Assembly: GCA_023260695.1 (NCBI GenBank)
Contig: JALQUR010000207.1
Coordinates: 1-59,072, forward strand
From: Planctomycetaceae bacterium
GTDB taxonomy: Bacteria; Planctomycetota; Planctomycetia; Planctomycetales; Planctomycetaceae
DNA length: 59,072 bases
Direction: 5' to 3'
Shown here: positions 15,963-24,561 of the stretch, in pieces
How positions within the stretch are numbered: position 1 is the first letter of the stretch
Layout of the letters: every line of letters starts with the position of its first letter
Translations under genes and position numbers: made by a program
Notes under the pieces: model-generated
Seen by the model: the letters and a program-made list of their open reading frames with translations, nothing else
What the model was told of the DNA's origin: nothing
Databases searched by the model: none

Positions 15963-17864
15963 TCAGCCGATAATCGGCAGCAGACTGGCACTGCCGTTCG
16001 CTTCGGTATTGAGCTGTACCAGCAGTCCCGGATTCGCTTCGAGCATTGTTGGAGGCAATTCAGGGGCAAGAATTGTCTCTGTGAAGAATCGCAGCAGATC
16101 CCGGATGCTCACATCGTCAATTTTCTCAAGAATTCCTTCTGCCCGTTCGCGGGAACGTTCCACCAGAACTTCGGCTCGCTCGAAGATATCCAGTTCCTCA
16201 AACACTCGCCGTAATTCCGCTGAACGATGCTGAGCATCACCCACGGCGTGTGGCTCCAGAAGCATCTGTCTGAGCAAAGCATGCTGCTGTTCATCAGCAT
16301 GCTGGAGTGCCAGAGCCAGCAGCACGGTTGGTCGGAGTGCTGCCGCGTCCTGGCCGGAGACCATTTTATTGTCGGCATCTCCCATCCAGTCCTTCAGGTC
16401 GTTGAGTACCTGGAAGGCGACACCCGCATGCCGACAGTAATGTGCAATCAGATCCGTCTCTGCCAGCGGATGGCCCGCCAGACGCAGGCCTGCATAAAGA
16501 GCCGCTTCAAAGGCAGGAGAGGTCTTGAGCGAATAGATCTGCAGAGCATCCAGTGGAGTTAACGACGTATCAGGAGTTTTCTGGAAGGCCATCTCAGCCC
16601 CCTGACCATCACACAACCGCAGGTGTGCGGCGGACATGTGGTCAAGAACATCGAGCGCTGCTGCTGCATCGTGAGCACCTGCGGAATGGATCAGACGGTA
16701 TCCCAGTCCAATCAGGTAGTCGCCCACATTGATCGCCTGCTCCACCCCGTGAGTGCGGTGCAGAGTGGATTTGCCATAGCGAAACTGATCGTCGTCCTGA
16801 ATATCGTCGTGAACCAGCGACGCTTTGTGGAAGGCTTCGATTGCCATGGCCACCGCAGCCACGGCATCCGGAATCTGAGGAGTCTCGGCACCACTGGTGA
16901 GCTGCTGCTGTCCGGAACCGGCGTACCATGCCGCCAGAGTCATGAATGGTCGGAAACGCCTTCCTCCATGCTGCAGCCAGTCGCGAGAAATGGCTTCTGT
17001 CGCGGCCACCGGGGAAGAGTTTTCTGAGGCTGCTGTGACACGAATTGGCGGCAGCAGCTGATCGAAGCGAGTTTCGAACACCTCTGATGAGGCGCGCAGG
17101 AGCGGAACATAGCTGGTGGTTGGCTTTTCCGGCAGCGGTTCGTACCGATCCAGAACCTCCCAGACCCACGACTGATCAAGGGTCGTATTCAGACAATCCC
17201 CCGAATGCAGTGGAACTGCATAGGAAGGCACGCCTGCAATCAGAACTTTATCGATCGCTTTTTCGAGCACGTTCAGACAGGCGACGCCAAGAATCCCGTC
17301 AATATAGCCGGAAACGATGATCTTCAGGACCACCGGGGAACCTTCGGCAACCAGTACCTTGTAACCAAGCTGTTCCGCCCTGACCTTGTAGTCAGCGATG
17401 GAACAGGCACCGCAGCGTTCGCAGTCGAGCCCAAACTGGGTGTATTCTGCCGGACAGCCCTCGGCATGCTTCAGACAATGAGGCAGCAGCAGCATGCGGC
17501 GTTCAAAAGGAATGGCCAGAAACTGCCGCTTCCAGAAGAAGTTGCCGATCATCACCATGCAGAAGCCCAGAAATTTCTCTGGTAGTTCCATCTGAGTCAG
17601 CAGCGACCGTGCATGCGACTCAAGCTGGTCACGACTGAGTGCCCGCGAATGATCAAGCTGCTGAGCATACTCCTCAGCGGCATCACGGACCTGCTCACGA
17701 AGCTCCAGGGTCTCCGGAACATACTTGAACTGAGTCGTACTACGGCGACGACGTTTACGCTTGACGGGCGTCGGATCGTCGTCCAGCTCGCCAGCCTCTT
17801 CCGGAAACTGCGGACGCATGAGATCTTCGTCAAGCTCTTGTGATTGCGTTTCAGCTGAGGACAC
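15963..17864 (-). CDS. DUF116 domain fused to trans-polyprenyl diphosphate synthase
   Basis: A 633-residue fusion. The GTG at 17864 is chosen because GGAGAAG lies six bases upstream; the frame continues to a TTG at 17993 without such a site. After an acidic then very basic N-terminal stretch (KRKRRRR), a DUF116 domain occupies about residues 45-250 with five clustered cysteines (C130, C137, C148, C151, C154, in [10 protein letters not shown] and DCERCGAC), suggesting a metal or Fe-S site. The C-terminal half is an isoprenyl diphosphate synthase: GGRRFRP (300-306), first Asp-rich motif DDIQD (353-357) in [10 protein letters not shown], second motif NDLKD (488-492) with N in place of the first D. 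The enzyme half should condense IPP with allylic diphosphates. It lies 250 bases downstream of a class II terpene cyclase on the same strand, suggesting it supplies that cyclase. The role of DUF116 is unknown, and the product chain length cannot be read by eye. Confidence 0.88.
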   Translation of the reverse strand: MSSAETQSQELDEDLMRPQFPEEAGELDDDPTPVKRKRRRRSTTQFKYVPETLELREQVRDAAEEYAQQLDHSRALSRDQLESHARSLLTQMELPEKFLGFCMVMIGNFFWKRQFLAIPFERRMLLLPHCLKHAEGCPAEYTQFGLDCERCGACSIADYKVRAEQLGYKVLVAEGSPVVLKIIVSGYIDGILGVACLNVLEKAIDKVLIAGVPSYAVPLHSGDCLNTTLDQSWVWEVLDRYEPLPEKPTTSYVPLLRASSEVFETRFDQLLPPIRVTAASENSSPVAATEAISRDWLQHGGRRFRPFMTLAAWYAGSGQQQLTSGAETPQIPDAVAAVAMAIEAFHKASLVHDDIQDDDQFRYGKSTLHRTHGVEQAINVGDYLIGLGYRLIHSAGAHDAAAALDVLDHMSAAHLRLCDGQGAEMAFQKTPDTSLTPLDALQIYSLKTSPAFEAALYAGLRLAGHPLAETDLIAHYCRHAGVAFQVLNDLKDWMGDADNKMVSGQDAAALRPTVLLALALQHADEQQHALLRQMLLEPHAVGDAQHRSAELRRVFEELDIFERAEVLVERSRERAEGILEKIDDVSIRDLLRFFTETILAPELPPTMLEANPGLLVQLNTEANGSASLLPIIG

Positions 17865-18114
17865 TTGCAGCTTCTCCGTCGTCTTCCCACTACTTCTTAA
17901 AAACCGACAGCCAATGTTCAGGTCACCGGAATCCAATGCATCAGATCCTGATGCAGCACAAGCAATCCTCGGTGATCTGCATGATCTGAGCAATCACGCG
18001 CAGTCGCAGGTGAATCCAGACCGACGGATTGAACAACGGCACTGTGCTGCCGTTTGTCCCATCGTCAGCAGAAACCCCGGCGTTCTGCCGGTGGCGTAGT
18101 GTAACGCACACAAC

Positions 18115-19914
18115 TCAGCTTCGCATCTGAAGTCCTCTCCTAAACCCCGAGACGGCAAATATGAGTGGATACAAATGTTCAAAATACCAGAGTTTTGCGA
18201 AATAAAAGCCAATTGGAGACGGCGTGGCGATCTCCCCCTCGGACACTTTTGCCGACAGCCAGTCGAGTCCACGCGCTACAGCCGCATCCGCCCCTGCAAC
18301 TCCGCTCAGACTCTCCACCGCCAGAGCCGTCTCTTCCACTGTGCTTTCAATGCTCCGGACTGCTGACCAGCCGCCGTCTTCATTCTGATTCTGCAGCAGC
18401 CAGCGGACCGCTCGAGCATACACCTCCGTCTGCTGCTGCTCGCAGACCCCAAGGGCACGTAGTACACGTGAGGTTCCATACAGCGGGTTTTCATCGTCGA
18501 GGTTGTGCTGATTGCCGAACCAGAGGGGCAGCCACGAACCGTCGGAACGCTGCTGTCGGCGAAGGAAGTCCAGACCGCGTTCCATTGCCTCACGGTACCC
18601 CTTTCCCGGTAAGCCGATCCTGCGGTCCCATTCAGCAAAAGCACGCAGCACATGAGCAGTGAGGTCAGAAGAACTGCGGTCGAAAGGCAGCGTCCCCCAG
18701 CCTCGACAGAATGTTGGCCAGCCTCCGTCACGATTCTGCAGATTGAGCAACCACGCTCCTGCAGCTTGCAGCGCATTACACTCCGCCTCGCCGAATTCCT
18801 CACCGGGTGCACGCAGATTCAGCAGCGCCAGCATCGCTCCTGGTGTATCGTCAGAATCCGGAACACCACCAGGCAGAGAAGTCCACGACCAGCCCCCGGG
18901 AGCAGCTCCCGTGTAGGGGTGAATCCCGGTGTATTGCTGAGCCAGCAGCCAGCTGCGAATCCGCTCCGCAGCAGAATCGTCAAGCTGCTGTTCATCACGA
19001 CCGTGCCCGTGCTGACTGAGTGCATTCACGCTGAGCGTCGTTACCCAGGTCTCAAGATTTGTATCAATTGGCCAGCTGCCGTCAGGTCGCACAGACTGAG
19101 CAATGAATTTCAGGCATCGTCGGGTGACCGGATGATCATGCAGTCCACAGCCCGTCAGACTCATCGACACAAAACTAGTCAGCGGGGTCGCTTCAAGGAA
19201 CCCACCGTTGGGCGGCTGGATGGATGCCAGCACACGCAGAGATTTCCCGACAGCCGCTCGACGAATCCAGCGGAGCAGAGGATTCCAGTGGCCGCGATGA
19301 TGGAAGATTACCTGTCCGATCGCAATCAGCGCCGGTAACGCATAACTCACAACCGGCATCCTGACGGCGGCATACCAGCGTTGCGGGATACAGGCGAGTT
19401 CAAAAGGAAGCGGCAGGACCTGCTTCCATGAGACAGTACCGGCCAGCGCACAATGCGTCAGGATCGGAATCGAAAACGTGCGGTCTTTTCCGTAACGCTG
19501 CAGGACAGCATCTGCTCCGCCAGCAGCCTGGACATGTGCCTGAGCCGTCCTGAGAGCATGCTGCCAGGCCGGAGTGAAGGGCAGGTCGGTCCTTTCAGCA
19601 GCATGGAACACGGCGTGAACCAGCATCGTGGTCGAAATATTGCTGATGCTGAGAACAGTGTCACCCCAGCCACCGTCGCTGTTCTGATGTTCCGCAAGCC
19701 AGCCCAGTCCCCCCTGAATGATCAGATCCCGCTGCGGAATCTGATCGTCTTCCGGAGCATGCAGTCGCAACTGCAGCAACGCCATTACCGCCGTGGCGGT
19801 CGACAAGGCGGAGGTGGACAGTTCCCCTTCCCACCAGCCACCGGCAGTCCGCTGCTGCAGCAATTCAGCCGTCACTGCCGCAGCAGACTGGTCCCACGTA
19901 TTCCGTTCAGACAT
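18115..19914 (-). CDS. DXDD-type terpene cyclase, squalene-hopene cyclase family
   Basis: A 599-residue alpha/alpha-barrel cyclase of the squalene-hopene cyclase/oxidosqualene cyclase superfamily. It carries the class II acid motif DSDD at residues 353-356 (GGVPDSDDTPGA), so it should start cyclisation by protonating a double bond or epoxide. Several QW-type repeats are visible: QNSDGGWGD near 78, PDGSWPID near 278, QNRDGGWPTF, QRSDGSW and QNEDGGWS. It is slightly shorter than classic hopene cyclases (about 630). AAGGGC lies upstream of the ATG. The gene starts 39 bases after obg and precedes a prenyl synthase fusion, so it is probably in one transcript with them. No squalene-making genes (hpnC/D/E or squalene synthase) are in the window, so squalene should not be assumed as substrate; a linear prenyl diphosphate or prenyl alcohol is possible. 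Confidence 0.87.
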   Translation of the reverse strand: MSERNTWDQSAAAVTAELLQQRTAGGWWEGELSTSALSTATAVMALLQLRLHAPEDDQIPQRDLIIQGGLGWLAEHQNSDGGWGDTVLSISNISTTMLVHAVFHAAERTDLPFTPAWQHALRTAQAHVQAAGGADAVLQRYGKDRTFSIPILTHCALAGTVSWKQVLPLPFELACIPQRWYAAVRMPVVSYALPALIAIGQVIFHHRGHWNPLLRWIRRAAVGKSLRVLASIQPPNGGFLEATPLTSFVSMSLTGCGLHDHPVTRRCLKFIAQSVRPDGSWPIDTNLETWVTTLSVNALSQHGHGRDEQQLDDSAAERIRSWLLAQQYTGIHPYTGAAPGGWSWTSLPGGVPDSDDTPGAMLALLNLRAPGEEFGEAECNALQAAGAWLLNLQNRDGGWPTFCRGWGTLPFDRSSSDLTAHVLRAFAEWDRRIGLPGKGYREAMERGLDFLRRQQRSDGSWLPLWFGNQHNLDDENPLYGTSRVLRALGVCEQQQTEVYARAVRWLLQNQNEDGGWSAVRSIESTVEETALAVESLSGVAGADAAVARGLDWLSAKVSEGEIATPSPIGFYFAKLWYFEHLYPLIFAVSGFRRGLQMRS

Positions 19915-19953
19915 TCGTAAAGCCCTTGCGAGAGCATTCAGTTCTGCAGCGGT

Positions 19954-21042
19954 TTATTCCGAACTCTCCGGCGCATCGTCGGTGGCGGCATTCTCTGTGG
20001 CAGTATCCTCGTCCACCGAATCGGGGAGGGGAGAGGAGATGGATTCCGCTGGTTTCATTTCCTGAAGTGCCGCCACGATCCTGCGATTCAGTTCGGGCAG
20101 CCCAAGACCTGTGACCGCTGAGATTCGGAACACCTGCTGCCCGGTCAGCTCCTCGAGCAGTTCTGCACACGCGGCAGCATCCGGGAGCTCACTCTTGGTC
20201 ACACAGATGATCTCAGGTCGCTCGGCCAGCTGACTGTCGTACAGCCGCAATTCATCGCGGATTGCCTTGTAGTTTTCCAGTGGGTCGGTCTGATCCATCG
20301 GCGTCGGTTCCACCAGATGGACCAGCAGCCGAGTTCGCTCCACGTGACGCAGGAATTCGTGCCCCAGTCCGACCCCTTCGTGCGCCCCTTCAATCAGGCC
20401 AGGAATATCTGCCAGCACATATTCGTGGTCATACCCGAGCTGCACGAGCCCAAGATTCGGATAACGAGTTGTAAATGGATAGCTGGCGATTTCCGGGGTT
20501 GCCCTTGAGACTCGACTGAGCAGAGTTGATTTGCCGGCATTCGGTTTTCCGATCAGCCCGACATCAGCAATGATCTTCAGCTCAAGTTCCACCTTCCGGT
20601 ATTCCCCCTCATGACCACCCTCGCACTCCCGCGGAGCACGATTGACTGAGTTCGCAAATCGCTTGTTACCGCGCCCCCCCTTGCCGCCTTTGGCAATCGT
20701 GACAGTATCGCCGTGCTCCTTCAGATCACGAAGCACATGGCCATGCTCCAGATCCTTCACGATCGTCCCCGGAGGAACACGAATCACCGTCGGCTCGCCG
20801 CACCGCCCTGTACACAAGGCTCCCTGGCCATGTTCCCCTCGTTCGGACTTCCAGTGTCGATGGCCGATCAGATTATTGAGTGAACCGACATTCCGATCCG
20901 CCTCAATAATGATGTCGCCGCCGTCGCCACCGTCGCCGCCGTCCGGCCCACCGCGTGGAACGAATGTCTCACGTCGAAAACTACTGCAGCCGTTGCCGCC
21001 GTCACCAGCGCGACAGTAAAGCACAGCTCGATCCGCAAACAT
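19954..21042 (-). CDS. obg: GTPase Obg/CgtA
   Basis: A 362-residue Obg GTPase involved in late large-subunit ribosome assembly and stress signalling. The Obg fold is marked by the glycine-rich stretch GGPDGGDGGDGGD and by KGGKGGRGNKRF. The G domain has P-loop GKPNAGKS, DIPGLIEGAHEG (G3) and TKSE (G4). The ATG at 21042 is chosen because MFADRAVLYCRAGDGGNG is the standard Obg N-terminus and GGGGA lies upstream; the frame stays open to 21171 but that part is not family-like. The C-terminus ends in an acidic, low-complexity tail instead of a long OCT domain. It is the first gene of a likely minus-strand operon with the terpene cyclase. Confidence 0.97.
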   Translation of the reverse strand: MFADRAVLYCRAGDGGNGCSSFRRETFVPRGGPDGGDGGDGGDIIIEADRNVGSLNNLIGHRHWKSERGEHGQGALCTGRCGEPTVIRVPPGTIVKDLEHGHVLRDLKEHGDTVTIAKGGKGGRGNKRFANSVNRAPRECEGGHEGEYRKVELELKIIADVGLIGKPNAGKSTLLSRVSRATPEIASYPFTTRYPNLGLVQLGYDHEYVLADIPGLIEGAHEGVGLGHEFLRHVERTRLLVHLVEPTPMDQTDPLENYKAIRDELRLYDSQLAERPEIICVTKSELPDAAACAELLEELTGQQVFRISAVTGLGLPELNRRIVAALQEMKPAESISSPLPDSVDEDTATENAATDDAPESSE

Positions 21043-21493
21043 CTCGGTCGTCCCCGGCAAATACCAAGCATCAAGACAGGCAGTATTCAACAGATGAGAA
21101 CTGCCATAAAACTTCAGCGTGGTGAACTGGTGCAGAGATCTGGTTCCACCGCCCGACTCTGATGAAGTCAACGGCTCAGAACCGGAATGAAATCGCCGGA
21201 CTGAAGACTGCTGAATTCAGTGCCGGCAATCAGATTCCACAGCAGAACACCTCTGCGTCACAACGCAGCAGGAAAAACAGTCAGCAGATAATGCTGTACA
21301 GCAACCCGCAGTTGTGCAACTGAAGCAATCCCACGGAACCAAAGCACTTTGCGCCACGGTGTGGATCCCTGCAGCACTCTGGCAGCAGCTGCGGGCCACC
21401 ACGCTTAGAGCAGAATTGTACCATGCCGATTGCCGCTGCCCAGATGTCCGCTGACGGTTCCCGAAAGCGACGCAGCAGAATTACCTCAAGGTG
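21043..21493. other. Intergenic region, no gene seen
   Basis: These 451 bases upstream of obg hold no credible gene or RNA on either strand. It probably contains the obg promoter, which I cannot place. Confidence 0.4.
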
Positions 21494-22948
21494 TCAGGCA
21501 AGCACTTCATGCAGCACGTTGCCATGTACATCGGTCAGCCGGTAGTCGCGCCCCTGGAAACGGTAGGTAAGAGCCTCATGATCCAGCCCCAGCTGGTGCA
21601 GAATCGTTGCCTGCAGGTCATGCGGCGTCACGGGATTCTCAACAACTTCAAACCCCAGTTCGTCCGTCTGCCCGTAGTTATAGCCCCCCCGAACTCCGCC
21701 GCCGGCCATCCACATCGTGAAACAATCGGGATAGTGGTCCCGCCCGAGCACATTGCCATTGGCCGTCCGTCCCTCTCGGAAGGGTGTTCTGCCAAACTCA
21801 CCGCCACAGACAATCAGTGTTTCGTCAAGCAGTCCTCGCTGACGCAGATCGTCAATCAACGCAGCAATCGGACGATCCGTTACCCGCCACTTGTTCGTCA
21901 GACCGTCCGTCAGACCTTCCCCCGGACCTGTTCCGTGAAAATCCCAGCCCCAGTCGAACAACTGCACAAAACGAACTCCGCGTTCGACAAGCCGCCGTGC
22001 CAGCAGGCAGTTGTTGGCAAAGCTGGCCTGTCCAGGCTGTGCTCCGTATGCCTCCAGTGTCGCCTGCGTTTCCCCCTCAATACTCATCACGTCCGGAACT
22101 GATGCCTGCATCCGATAGGCAAGTTCATACTGAGCAATTCGAGTTGCAGTTTCCGGGTGCCCCATCCGCTCCGCCTGCACTTCATTCAGGTTGCGCAGTG
22201 TATCGAGCGAACGCCGACGCAGCTTGCGGCTCATCCCCTGCGGGTCCGATACGTACAGCACCGGATCTCCTTTTGAGCGACACTGGACTCCCTGAAATAC
22301 TGATGGCAGAAAACCGCTTCCCCAGGAATTCGTGCCACCGTTGGGCTGAACTCCATTGCTGATCAGTACCACAAAACCGGGCAGGTCCTGATTCTCTGTT
22401 CCCAGCCCGTAGGTGACCCACGAACCCATTGATGGACGGCCCGATCTGGGGGAGCCGGTATACAGCAGAAGTTCCGCCGGCGCATGATTGAACTGATCGG
22501 TGGTCATCGAGTGGATCAGACACAAGTCATCGGCCACTCGCTGCAGGTTCGGAACAGCATCAGACAGCCACGTCCCGGACTGGCCGCACTGGCTGAACTT
22601 GCGTGGTGTGCCAAGCAACTTCGGTACACCTGATGTAAATGCAAACGTCCGCCCCTTCAGAAATTCATCCGGACAATCCTGCCCCGTCCGGGCAACCAGA
22701 GCAGGCTTGTAATCATAGATATCAAGGTTGGGCGGAGAGCCGGTCAGATGCAGGTAGATCACTCGCTGCACGCGCCCGGAGTGGCCGCCGGATCGCTGTG
22801 ACAGCGGCTGCGTGCGATCAACATCGATATCTGCCCGCAACGGCATTCCCTCCAGCTGCGACAATGCCGCAAGGCCAAGACCAGGCACCTGCCCAGCGAT
22901 GAAGTGCCGGCGTGTTTTCTGCTCAAGTATCTGGAGTCTCGACTGCAT
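21494..22948 (-). CDS. DUF1501 family protein (unpaired)
   Basis: A 484-residue DUF1501 protein, related in fold to sulfatases and alkaline phosphatases, with unknown substrate. The ATG at 22948 is chosen because the protein then starts like other long DUF1501 members (MQSRLQILEQKTRRHFIAGQ), including a degenerate twin-arginine-like signal; the open frame reaches 23155 but is not family-like. Visible motifs include YLHLTGSPPNLDIYDYKP, the DFHGTGPGEG segment near the metal site, GGEFGRTPFREG and GRDHYPDCFTMWMAGGG. Unlike the copy at 14103 there is no DUF1549/DUF1553 gene beside it. Identification as DUF1501 is firm. Confidence 0.9.
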   Translation of the reverse strand: MQSRLQILEQKTRRHFIAGQVPGLGLAALSQLEGMPLRADIDVDRTQPLSQRSGGHSGRVQRVIYLHLTGSPPNLDIYDYKPALVARTGQDCPDEFLKGRTFAFTSGVPKLLGTPRKFSQCGQSGTWLSDAVPNLQRVADDLCLIHSMTTDQFNHAPAELLLYTGSPRSGRPSMGSWVTYGLGTENQDLPGFVVLISNGVQPNGGTNSWGSGFLPSVFQGVQCRSKGDPVLYVSDPQGMSRKLRRRSLDTLRNLNEVQAERMGHPETATRIAQYELAYRMQASVPDVMSIEGETQATLEAYGAQPGQASFANNCLLARRLVERGVRFVQLFDWGWDFHGTGPGEGLTDGLTNKWRVTDRPIAALIDDLRQRGLLDETLIVCGGEFGRTPFREGRTANGNVLGRDHYPDCFTMWMAGGGVRGGYNYGQTDELGFEVVENPVTPHDLQATILHQLGLDHEALTYRFQGRDYRLTDVHGNVLHEVLA

Positions 22949-23205
22949 ATGAACACTTTTCCTGTGTGCCAGCCAACGATGCCGCTGCAACAGCCACGGC
23001 CCTGCACTCAGCAATGTACCGGGTTCGTTGCGTTGATGCCAATTCAGCAATTGACGGCAAGCAATATCGCCGCGGACACAACGTGTACGCATGATCACTT
23101 CAAGTGAAAAGTCCCTACATTCTGTTGATTCCTCACTGTCAGTAGAATCAGACAAACCGTATTATCCGGCGTGTCCTGCCCCACCCCTACAAGGTCTTCC
23201 CGCCA

Positions 23206-24504
23206 ATGCCCAAGGAATCGGCATACCATCCCCAGCCTGAAGGTTCATGGCAGGAGTGTTCCGGACCGGCGAACTGGTTCACGTTCAAGTGTCCTTCACT
23301 GCTGACGTTGCGGAAACGCGAAACGCAGATCGAGCTCTGCCTGAAGAATTCATCTTCTGCTCGGCCTGTCATGACAATTATGGCATGGTGGGATGACATG
23401 GGGGTCGACTTCGCAGAGTCACCTCCGGACCTCAACCTTTTGTTTCCAAACGTCCTGCTGAGCAAGAGGCTCCCGGCTTTCCCCGCAGATGCAGATGTCG
23501 TCACCGATGTCCATTCCGGCACTTCTCATCGCCACCCGTCTCGCAGCATGTTCCGTTTGCTGATCTCTCGAGGGTCCTGTTATCAGTGGCGGTTATGGAG
23601 ATTTCGATCCGGGAATCTGTGTCTTGCAGCAGTCACCGAATCGCAGGACGGATATTCACTCTCCTCCGAACAATTGATGATGTGTTCGGAAATCCTGAGC
23701 ACGCTCAGCTTTGCTGAGCTTCCGGCGTGGCCCCCCGATGTATTCCAGCGCCAGACTCACCTGCTGGCCCGCAGGCACTTTCCATTGATTCCGTCAGCTT
23801 TGTCCGCGGGGTTCACGTTGCGGCTTGGAGATTCGGAGATCTCTCTGTCGAGCCTCTATCGAATGTATCTGCAAAAACCAGATTCATTCCGTCGAATTGT
23901 TCTTCCCGGACTGACGTCCACGGTGCGACTGCAGGAACTTGGTTCCCGGTTTTCAAACCCCGAACTGGCTGACGTCCGTGACAGGATTCTGCCAGTGATT
24001 GTCAATAGTTCTTCCCGGCAGTCCGCAGACAGAGTGTTGCTTCCCTGGGTAGCGGATCTGAGCATTGGATTCGTGATTGACGAGGATGACACCTACCGAT
24101 TTGTGCAGCAGCGTCTGATTGACAACTGGCGCCTTGCGGGCGATCAACTGCTTGACATTGCAATGGCGAACCTGCGGACCTGGGTGGAACAACATCCTCC
24201 ACGATTTACTCTCGGAGATGAATCGGACGCTGGCCCGTTGCTCATCCCTGTGGATCCTTCTCCTTACAACTGTTCACTGATTCTGGATCCGGGTATACGA
24301 GAACTCCTGTTGTCACAGCTTGGGCAAAGACTGGTTCTGGGGCTTCCGAACCGGGACTTCTTTGCGGTCATGTCGCAGTCCGGTCAGACGGAGATCAGTC
24401 GCATGCGGCGTCAGATTCAGGAGAACTACGGCTCCGTTGAAGATCCGCTGACACATCGTTTACTGCTGTTGAGTGCCGATGGTGTCAGCGAGTTCTGCGA
24501 TTGA
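23206..24504 (+). CDS. DUF1444-like protein with extra N-terminal domain
   Basis: A 432-residue cytoplasmic-looking protein without a signal peptide or membrane segments. The C-terminal 200 residues resemble DUF1444 (YtpP family): ILPVIVNSS, a segment SIGFVIDEDDTYRFVQQ, LLDIAMANLRTW, and the LGLPNRDFFAVMSQSG stretch. The N-terminal half (YHPQPEGSWQECSGPANWF, about residues 7-160) looks like a small DcrB/PsbP-like alpha-beta domain, which I infer from pattern only. The function of the family is unknown. It ends 57 bases before the chosen murG start and may be cotranscribed with it. It is divergent from the DUF1501 gene, with 257 bases between that probably hold both promoters. Confidence 0.7.
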   Translation: MPKESAYHPQPEGSWQECSGPANWFTFKCPSLLTLRKRETQIELCLKNSSSARPVMTIMAWWDDMGVDFAESPPDLNLLFPNVLLSKRLPAFPADADVVTDVHSGTSHRHPSRSMFRLLISRGSCYQWRLWRFRSGNLCLAAVTESQDGYSLSSEQLMMCSEILSTLSFAELPAWPPDVFQRQTHLLARRHFPLIPSALSAGFTLRLGDSEISLSSLYRMYLQKPDSFRRIVLPGLTSTVRLQELGSRFSNPELADVRDRILPVIVNSSSRQSADRVLLPWVADLSIGFVIDEDDTYRFVQQRLIDNWRLAGDQLLDIAMANLRTWVEQHPPRFTLGDESDAGPLLIPVDPSPYNCSLILDPGIRELLLSQLGQRLVLGLPNRDFFAVMSQSGQTEISRMRRQIQENYGSVEDPLTHRLLLLSADGVSEFCD

Positions 24505-24561
24505 GGTCTGCTCAGGCCATGATCATTGCTGCAGGCTGCATCGTCTGCCACGATTCAGGCC

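Noticed and set aside
18115-19914. Naming the cyclase shc (squalene-hopene cyclase)
   Set aside because: The fold and DXDD motif fit, but no squalene or hopanoid genes accompany it, so a specific symbol would overstate what is seen.
21043-21171. N-terminal extension of Obg
   Set aside because: The extra 43 residues have no family similarity, and the ATG at 21042 gives the standard Obg start with a G-rich ribosome-binding site.
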